From assembly GCA_022749755.1 (NCBI GenBank), contig CM040447.1, positions 8,330,545-8,394,544 on the forward strand: DNA of 64,000 nt, in the 5' to 3' direction. This document shows positions 56,457 through 64,000 of this stretch, piece after piece (within the stretch, counting starts at the first letter, position 1; each line of letters opens with the position of its first letter). Origin of the DNA: Azadirachta indica. Taxonomy: Eukaryota > Streptophyta > Magnoliopsida > Sapindales > Meliaceae. The notes under the pieces are model-generated. The model saw only the letters and a list, made by a program, of their open reading frames with translations. It ran no database searches and was not told the origin of the DNA. A program made the position numbers and the translations under genes.

Positions 56457-58470
56457 TAACTTTTACCAAATCATTGTCTTTATGCAACACAAAGAAAGCA
56501 TTACAAAGTAAAGCAATGGAGGAAAGAATCAAGGTGATGCAAGATCAAAATAAGAATAATCTATAATTGGTAGAACTCATAAAGCATGGGACATAGAAAG
56601 CAAGAGAATCTCATCGATTCTTTGACCATCTGGATATTGGAAAGGAAAAGAACCGATTTAAAACGAAAATAGAGCCAAAACACAAATCACCCAAAATGGA
56701 ATTAGGATTTTTAAAATCAACTTAAGCTTTTTCAAAACAAATTAGGTTTTAATCACCCAAAACCAAGTTTTCCAAAATCAAATTAGATTTTCTAAGATAA
56801 ATTGGGGTTTTTAATTACCCAAAATCAAATCAAGGTTTCAATTTCAATAACACCCAAACACAAATTAAGATTTTTTCTTTCAACAATTTCAGTCATATAA
56901 ATAAACTAATAAATCTAGCCCACAATTAAGGATTCAATCTACATAAATCAATATATAAATTGAGTTCCAAGGCATGGCTGAAATCTAGTCGGTAACAGAA
57001 ATCATGGACAGCTTTCCTAGTAGACAGTAGAGATTGCAAATGGCTTTCTAATCAAATGCAAAAGGAACAAGAGAATATGGAGAGAAGAGATAGACAAAAA
57101 GAAGAAGAGAACATGGAGAGAAGAGATAAAAAGCAAAAAAAGGACAAAACAATCTTGTTAAGTCATGCTCGTTGTCTTGTCGCAGCTCCATTTGCAGCCA
57201 CTGTTACCTTGCCTTGCCACCATTGTAGAAATGAAGGTTTGGAAATTGAAGAACTAAGGAAACGGAAGCACAAATTGAGTAAGCATGAAGAAGAGAAAAA
57301 ACAATGAAAGCAATTTATTTTTTACAAAGACAAGTACAATTACAAATTCAACCTTAAATAAAATTTTCATTACAAATATTTGTTGAATTACTATTTTTCA
57401 CTTTAACGATGATCTACTGTTAATAGGAGTATTACTGAAGCTTTTTAAACTTTTATATTATTTACAAAGATTATCAATAAATATAGAGATAAAATTGAAA
57501 ATAACCCCATCTCCTCTCATGTTATTCTTGCTAACTTGTAAAGGTAAAGTAAAATTGTAAAATATTTGGGTCTTATCGTTTAGAACATTTTTTTATAAAA
57601 TAAATATGAAAGACAACAATGATATTTTAATTTAAAAAATTTTTAATTTTAAGAATGTTGTTGGTAATATTTTTTGAAATTTTTATTATAAAAATAAAGA
57701 ATTATAGAACGTGTTTGTGAAAAATAATTATTAAAATTTTAAAATTTAATAATTATTTGGTAAATATCTACAGTTAATATTAATATATATAATTAATTTA
57801 ATTAATTTTATTATATCCACATGCTGATTCAAACTAACATTTAACAATTGTACTAGTGGAACTAATCATAAAGTTCGATTAACTAGCACAGCAAATTTTT
57901 GCATTAATATTCGAAAAGATGTTATAAAAGACCTTAATATATCTTCTTTGATCTTTGGTAATGAATTAGTATTGCCATCACAATTAACAAGTGTCAACCA
58001 CAATGTCAATGATAACTCTTTGACACTATAAGTTAGTGGAGTTATCTAAGAGAAATTGTAAATTGCTTAGAAAAAACAAAAGGAGAGTTTTTTGCCCTAG
58101 AAAGAGAAAGAACTGTAGAAATAAAGAGTTTTAGGGGTTGAAGATGAAGTTTGTTTAAGCGTATCCTTATGATTTTCTCAATCTATGTATAGACTTACCT
58201 GTTTAGGTTACATGAGATTTTTTCTTATTTGAGGAGCTTTAATCTTAATAAAGTTGAAGATATATTCTATCACCATATTTACTACAATTCATTTTTAAAG
58301 ATGACAACAATGATATGACTACTAAGGTTGCTCCTTAAACTAAAACTCTCTAACACTGAGAACTCTTTGGCATGAAGATGTTATATACTATCATAACCAC
58401 CAAGTTTATTTTTTCAAACTAAAACCCTTTGACAGTTATCTTCTCTGTGTCATATTGCTAGTCTCGTTAT
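56457..58470. other. Flank of the MULE, no supported gene
   Basis: 56690-56870 has repeated AAAxCAAATTAGGxTTT motifs matching those left of the MULE (43500-43635), i.e. the MULE landed in this repeat. A plus-strand frame at 57056-57307 (Glu/Arg/Lys-rich MQKEQENMERRD repeated, then CLVAAPFAATVTLPCHHC) has no family match. The rest is AT-rich. Confidence 0.4.
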
Positions 58471-58472
58471 AA

Positions 58473-58640
58473 GACAAAAAAAGGAACATAGTAGAAAGAA
58501 TTACATTAATTATGCCTAAATCTTAAGTCAAAATTATACATAAATGCAGCTTTGTGTAGATTTCATACTAACATCATTCCACAAACCTAGCTAATGTCAT
58601 AAATGCTAACTCAAAATGGTGAAACATCGCGGTAGGTTTC
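58473..58640. repeat. Dispersed repeat copy B
   Basis: Direct-orientation match to 41350-41520. Confidence 0.75.
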
Positions 58641-58955
58641 ATATGGACTTTTCGTAATGTGACAACTCTGCGCTTGTGTTAAGCAAATTTAGCCAGCAAC
58701 TTAAAACTTCTGTAAGTAAAGGTTACGCTTAATAATTTTTTACACATGAATGAAAAACAATACATTGCACATAACATTATGAAAAAAAAAAAAACTCACT
58801 TTTAACTTTCTTATTTCTCTTCAAGAAAAAGATAAAATTATAAAGGCACGTCTTTACTAAAGATTCACTCAAATCACTTGATAATCTCTAGTATACTACA
58901 CTGTGCTATATATACATGCAAAGGGCAACCAACATCCTGATTGTTAAGGGGCACA

Positions 58956-58982
58956 TGTCACACACACACACACACACACACA
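58956..58982. repeat. (CA)n microsatellite
   Basis: CACACACACA.. run of about 13 units. Confidence 0.9.
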
Positions 58983-59570
58983 GCCACTACATATTTTACC
59001 AAGTTAAACGAACAAGTCTAAAGCCACTTTGTGTACCACTTCCCTTAATCTAAGGGACTCCTTTTTCGAGTCATTGAGACTTGGTCTTTCCTTAAAGCCT
59101 AATCAAGGTTAAGTCACCATTGCATCATTCTCAGTAAGTACACCTCATTTGGGACTTTCCAAGTTCCCCTGCCACTATCTTAAGTTTTCTAACTCATAGC
59201 TCGGGTTTTTTTTCACCTACATTGCTCATTTTCGACACCAATTACATTGCTCGACTTCTGCCTAATATTGTCTATACCATTCCTACTTTCTACCATGTGT
59301 AGGTTTAATGTGTTTATATCGGTGATGTTGGCCATCAACATGGTGTTTCTATTATGCTAATCTATCTCTAGGTGCATAGCGATACCCAATGCACATTTAT
59401 CATGATCTCTTATTTAAGAATTATGAGACAGTTGTGCTACCTTTGTATTTTACCAAAACTCGTTAACTTGGTGCAAGGCAATCAATCAAATTTTTATATT
59501 GCATGTCACATGAAGCAAAGATCTAATAAACCATTCCTACAAGAAGAGGCCCGACATCCTTCAACTATGC
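58983..59570 (-). other. Probable 3' region of the chromovirus remnant
   Basis: Lies directly downstream (on the minus strand) of a chromodomain. C/T-rich blocks such as CCCTTAATCTAAGGGACTCC look like LTR or pre-LTR sequence, but no second LTR copy is in the window to prove it. Confidence 0.35.
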
Positions 59571-59574
59571 TTTA

Positions 59575-62540
59575 ATTTCTTTCTTAAACAACCATAAAGT
59601 GACACTTGGTCCTAGTTAGCATCTACTGCACTACCATCTTTCCATTGAACCAAGTACTCGTGCATCAATTATTTTTGCGTTGTCCCATTATTTAGCAACC
59701 AAGGATTTTCTCCACTTTCTTGTCAAATTACTGTCAAATAACAGAAAGCGTTTTATTGGCTTAGCTCTTGCCATCAATCAAGTTTTCATGGAATGGTTTC
59801 AAGAAACTTATATGGACCATAAGGTGAATTTTCAGTATCTTGCGTAACTTTAACTAGTATACTACTTTCTTTACTCTCTACATAATCTCAAAAAGTCCAT
59901 TATATTTTGGCACCAACTACACTATGATGTCTTGCTATTGATTTTCTTTCAAATATAAGGCATTAACTTAAGCAACACCTTGTTGCTCACATCTTCTCCT
60001 TGCATTATATACTTCTTTATGCGTCAAGACACCTTGGCCAAATTATCATATGCTTGTGCTTATAGCTCTTGTTTTTCCCGCGCGAATTTGTGTGTTGTTG
60101 AACTTTTCACACTTTTAATTGCTTCACCATTTCATGTCGAATAAGTGGTTGTTACACCGTGAATAACTATGTTGGACTCATTCTCATTGTTGAAGAACGA
60201 TGGATATTGTAGCAAAATTAGGCTATATAAAGTAAATCCACCCAATCCATTTGGCTTACTATCATATAGTGCCTTAAGTACTCTTGAGTATTGCATTCAT
60301 TCTCTTTATATACTGATTAGTTTGAGGATGAATGACAATAAAAAACTACAATTTTTTTGTCTCCATCAAATTAAACAGTATCCTTTAAAATCGACCAGTG
60401 AAATGGATATCTCTATCGGTCACAATATCTTCTAGAATTTCAAAATATTTCACCACATGCTTGTAGAACTCATTTGCTATATGCATTATGCAAGTATAAT
60501 GTGCGAGCATAAATATCACATACTTGGTGAAGCAATCTACTGTACAACCAATATTGACTTGAACCTATTTGCCTTTGTCATGCTTAAAATAAAATCCATT
60601 AAGATTGATTGCTAAAGTCTCCCTAGATTCAGTGACAGTTCTAATAGGCCTATTGGTCTCTAATTCTTTGTCTTGCATAGTTGGCATACTAAACATTTCT
60701 TGACTTATAATCTTATGCTTCTTCTATCTTCAAATAGTACTATGAACGCTCTAATAATGTCATCTTTCACTCAATTCCCATATGCCTAGCTTATTGAGGG
60801 TCATGTGTTTCTCATAACAAAGTTTTTCGAAGTTTTCCTCCATTAGAAATGGAGAGTGTTTTGCTGTGTTTATAAATCAGCCCATCCTTAAGCTAAAATC
60901 TTTGCACGAGAACTTTCTTAATCTTTTTAGGATGTTTAGTAGTATATAGCATCCTTGTCGACATGCTGCCTCACCTTATCTACGCAGACTGACAACCTAG
61001 AAGTTAGGGTTGCAACATAGCCCTCAATTGCATTTTTGCTATAAGCATCTGCAACCATGTTCTATCTCCCTAGTTTGTATATTCGTTTGAAGTAAAACAT
61101 AATAAGGAGTTCTTACCGCCTTACTTGCTTTAGAGATAACTTATACAAGTATAAGTTAGCCACATTGTCTGTGACATTGTAAAAAGTGTCCTAAACAAAT
61201 AATGTTGCCATGTTGTCAAGCAATGAACCATCGTTGTCATCTCCTTCTAATAGCAAAGTACTGTTGCTTTGCATCCTTTAATGTTCAACTCTTGAAAGCA
61301 ATAGAGTGCCTTTCCTGTATTAGCACACACCGATGGTCCTATCCAATGCATTCGTATACACTTCGTAAGGCTTGTGAAATCCAATAACTTGAGCATGAGC
61401 TCAAAAGCTACTGCAAATTTGATGTCTTCAATGCTCATTGGCATTCATCAATCTACTCCCATTTTCGATCTTTTCACAATATAATAGTAAGCATACTACT
61501 CTCTTCAAGTAAACTCGGTGAAATATAGTAATTAGATAAATCAATAAAAGATCATAGTTTGTTACCTTTTTAGTAAGGATGGTAAACAGATAGGACAATA
61601 GGAATAGCTTAATATTCATATCTACATCGTACAAAAGATTTCATTGCCAAGTTTTATCCATATCTGTAGTGCATATTATATTTAATATCTGTATTCTTCT
61701 AAAGAGATATTTAGCTAGTATTCATATCCTAACAAATAGCTTGAAAATATATCTATATCCTCATGAAAAAAACAATAAACTTCAAAAAATTTTAAATTCA
61801 TAATATGATTTATGTTTTACAAATTAATATACCATGTTAATAAATTAAATTAAAAAAATTAATGTCGTATTAACATCTTAAAAAAATATAATAACAGTAT
61901 AAAATTTTAATTTTAATAATTCTAACAATTTAAAAAATTATAAAAACTTAATAAAAATAAGAAATTTATAAAAAAAAAAAACCTCTAATGTCCAATCAAA
62001 ATAAATTATTTAAGAGTAAATTCTAATGACAAGGACTAATGCAATAATTAAAAAAATTTATAGCAATTCAAAATCATAAAGCTAAGTGCCCACATTTAAT
62101 ATATAATTTGATAACAAAATTTAGAAAAAAATTTGATAAAACGGATATCCTATATAGATATTTGCAGGATGTTTCAGAATATCTATATGCATACCATATT
62201 CTACACTGATATTGTATACTCTTATAATATCTTATCCATATCTGTTTCTACAATTAACCTATCCTATCCATCAAGAACAGATACAAATGGATATCTATAG
62301 AAACAATATCCATTTTTATCTCTACTTTTTAGGCTTGGTCCAATAAAAAATGGCCTTGACTTTGCTTTAATCCATGTGAATATCTCTAATGCTCACCCAA
62401 TAGCCTAGAAATGGACTTCTCACCAACAAACTAGCACTTCTCCATCTTAAAATATAGCTTGTGTTCTAGTGGCTTCATGAACACATGCCTTAGGCGCTCA
62501 AGATGCTCTTTAAAAGTTTACTAGATACTGTGAAAATTTA
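59575..62540 (-). pseudogene. Ty3/gypsy chromovirus pol remnant (RT, RNase H, integrase, chromodomain)
   Basis: On the minus strand from 62540: HLERLRHVFMKPLEHKLYFK (RT thumb), a MITE insertion (61574-62324), RNase H traces (ERHSIAFKS, HGNIICL) at 61100-61440, NMVADAYSKN, then integrase pieces KKCLVCQLCKTKN, SILMDFILSMTKANRF, ..EYLRHYMIVSQMDWVDLL, FCYNIHRSS at 60130-60750, and a chromodomain-like HEYLVQWKDGSAVDAN near 59580-59665. The order and the chromodomain mark a chromovirus (Tekay/CRM/Reina-like; not resolved). It is full of stops and frameshifts. RT fingers/palm, protease and gag are not present: the sequence at 62550 onward is another element. Confidence 0.8.
61574..62324. mobile_element. 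hAT-like MITE inside the chromovirus, 8-bp target duplication CTTTTTAG
   Basis: Flanked by CTTTTTAG at 61566-61573 and 62325-62332. Ends TAAGGATGGTAAACAGATAG and, reverse-complemented, TAGAGATAAAAATGGATATT, the TAGxGATGGxAAxxGATA-type ends of plant hAT MITEs. Inner parts near both ends repeat CATATCTGT / ACAGATAxGGAT. No coding sequence. Confidence 0.82.
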
Positions 62541-62774
62541 CATCTAATATAATCCTTGATCATTAAGAATGAATAAGTGCTTGTATAATTTAGGTAGGAA
62601 GAATGTTCAAGTCCCTTAAATTATAGGATTGATAACTATAAATAGTATCTATTTTTATTCTAAAGATGCCATTTAGCTTCAACATTATCATCTTTTTCAT
62701 CCATCATTTAGAGTTTTAAACATTATGTTTTCTGCTTTATTTAAAGGATTAGATATTATAGATTTTCATTGTGA
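62541..62774. other. Junction between the chromovirus and the copia fragment
   Basis: No readable frame; AT-rich. Confidence 0.4.
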
Positions 62775-64000
62775 CGTTTGCAGCAGACCTTGAAACAATG
62801 TCTAATAAGAGAGTTTGAGATCAAAGAGCATGGGAGATTGAAGTATTTTATCGGAGTTAAGATTGCATATTTAAGATAGGGCATCTTTATTTCACAACAT
62901 AAGTACGTTAGAGACCTATTGAAAGAAATAAGAAATTTTGCTTGTAAACCAGTAGCTAATCCTACTAAGCCCAATCATAAACTTGGGGAACCAAAAAAAA
63001 GATTCGACTATACATAAAGAGATGTACCAAAAGTTGGTAGGTAAGCTTATCTATCTTGCTTATACTTGATCAGACATGACATACTCTGTAAGTGTAATTA
63101 GAGTTCATTTTGTTTGGCTTTTTAGATAGAACTTTTATAGATAGAGCTTTAACAAATAGAATTTTTCTGAGTAAAGCTGTAGAGAAAAAAATTTTGATCG
63201 TTTGGTTGCCAATAAAAAAAGTCCTTTTTGCAGTATTTGATTATTTGGTTACACAATTTTAAAAGTGCTTTTATATAATTAATTATTAAAAGGGATATAT
63301 CATAAGGTGAAGAATACAAACAGGGAAAAGAAAATGCACAGTGAAGGAAATACACAACAATGAGAAAAAATTTATGTTTATACCTTTAATTGTTTATATT
63401 ACGTATTAACAAAAGTTAAAGCAAAAATATAATTCAATATTTCAAAAAAAAATTATGAATACATAAAACTAATTTATTGTTATAACAAAACTAATTTAAT
63501 GTATTATAAATTTGGTTTCAATAAACAAAAACAATAAAAATAAATTAATTATTTATAAATTTACATATAGAATATGAACTAACCTTATAGAGTTTGTTGC
63601 AGAAATGGTAGTTGATGATGGTTGTAACTACTATGACATAAACAACAGTTAAATAGGATTTTGTTTTCTTATTATGGGTATATGGTGGAACTAAAAAAAT
63701 AATGTCAAGTATTCTTGATATTATACAAGTTTTAAAAAAGCTGAAAAAGCTTTACAGGAAGAAACCTAAATTTTGGGCTTCTCCTTGTAGAGCTTTTTGA
63801 ACTTTTTAATCCATTAGAAGTTTTTTTTTTATGTCAACGAAACAACACCAAAAAAAATGAAAAGAGCTTTTAACATTAAAAAATCCCTTTTTGCTAATTA
63901 AAAAAACAAACCAAATAGGCATTTAGTCAGTTTATTCATGATCTGAGGGACACAAATTTGCAAGTTGCCTAAAGGTACTTCGTTGCTTAAAAGGCAACTA
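62775..64000 (+). pseudogene. Ty1/copia RT/RNase H fragment, split by a MITE
   Basis: 62775-63101 on the plus strand reads LIREFEIKEHGRLKYFIGVK, GIFISQHKYVRDLLKE, CKPVANPTKPNHKLGE and ..KLIYLAYT*SDMTYSVSV. This is the copia RT C-terminus, usual order LGNLKYFLGIE ... CKPxxTPxxPNxKL ... RPDIxxAVSxVSQFM. After the inserted element, 63927-64000 resumes (V)SLFMHDLRDTNLQVA, matching the next block. Several stops. It continues beyond the right edge. It belongs to a different copia family and strand from the element at 1-16 kb. Confidence 0.87.
63102..63918. mobile_element. hAT-like MITE inserted in the copia fragment
   Basis: The coding reading of the copia fragment is interrupted exactly here. Ends carry TTTTGTTTGGCTTTTTAGAT and, reverse-complemented, CTATTTGGTTTGTTTTTTTA; AAAAGTGCTTTTA-type blocks lie inside. 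Flanks GTAATTAG (63094-63101) and GCATTTAG (63919-63926) match at 6 of 8 positions, fitting an old 8-bp duplication. No coding capacity. Confidence 0.75.

Noticed and set aside
57056..57307. Lys/Glu-rich frame as a coiled-coil gene
   Set aside because: Driven by a short repeated GGAGAGAAGAGATA segment; no homologue recognised, so only noted in the flank entry.

Overview
This is plant nuclear DNA, most likely from a eudicot. It is AT-rich, with spliced genes, plant LTR retrotransposons, Mutator-like DNA transposons and fold-back elements. Only one host gene looks intact: a four-exon gene at 33416-35823 (+) whose protein resembles the LAX PANICLE 2 / RAWUL-like family. Almost everything else is mobile DNA in various stages of decay, or fragments of host genes.

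Layout. 1-16212 is a nested pair. A Sirevirus-type Ty1/copia element lies on the minus strand (gag, protease and integrase at 12215-15437, LTR at 15534-16212, reverse transcriptase continuing at 1-1082). It is split by an 11.1 kb Athila-type Ty3/gypsy element on the plus strand (1088-12209), with a 5-bp target duplication GGTCT. Between its pol and its 3' LTR the Athila element carries an intronless copy of a LONELY GUY (LOG) cytokinin-activating-enzyme gene (9066-9758). 16338-16590 looks like the last exon and 3' UTR of a gene whose intron received the copia element. 20817-24760 holds three truncated host-gene pieces (aldo/keto reductase, ALKBH6-like dioxygenase, subtilase propeptide). 25020-32070 is repeats: a long tandem duplication, a LINE ORF1 remnant and two fold-back elements. 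33416-35823 is the host gene. 36000-43635 is mostly non-coding.

43645-56447 is a 12.8 kb Mutator-like element with ~110-bp terminal inverted repeats and a perfect 9-bp target duplication. It contains a captured NIK-type LRR receptor-kinase fragment, a ULP1-like protease gene (+), a MURA-like transposase gene (-) convergent with it, and three clusters of short palindromes built on ATCGAAA...TTTCGAT. 58500-64000 holds a decayed chromovirus (-) and a copia fragment (+), each broken by a hAT-like MITE with a recognisable 8-bp target duplication.

How the parts relate: the mobile elements are decayed mainly by nonsense changes that look like C-to-T deamination, so most coding features are pseudogenes. 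Domain calls come from reading translated motifs by eye; no database search was possible.
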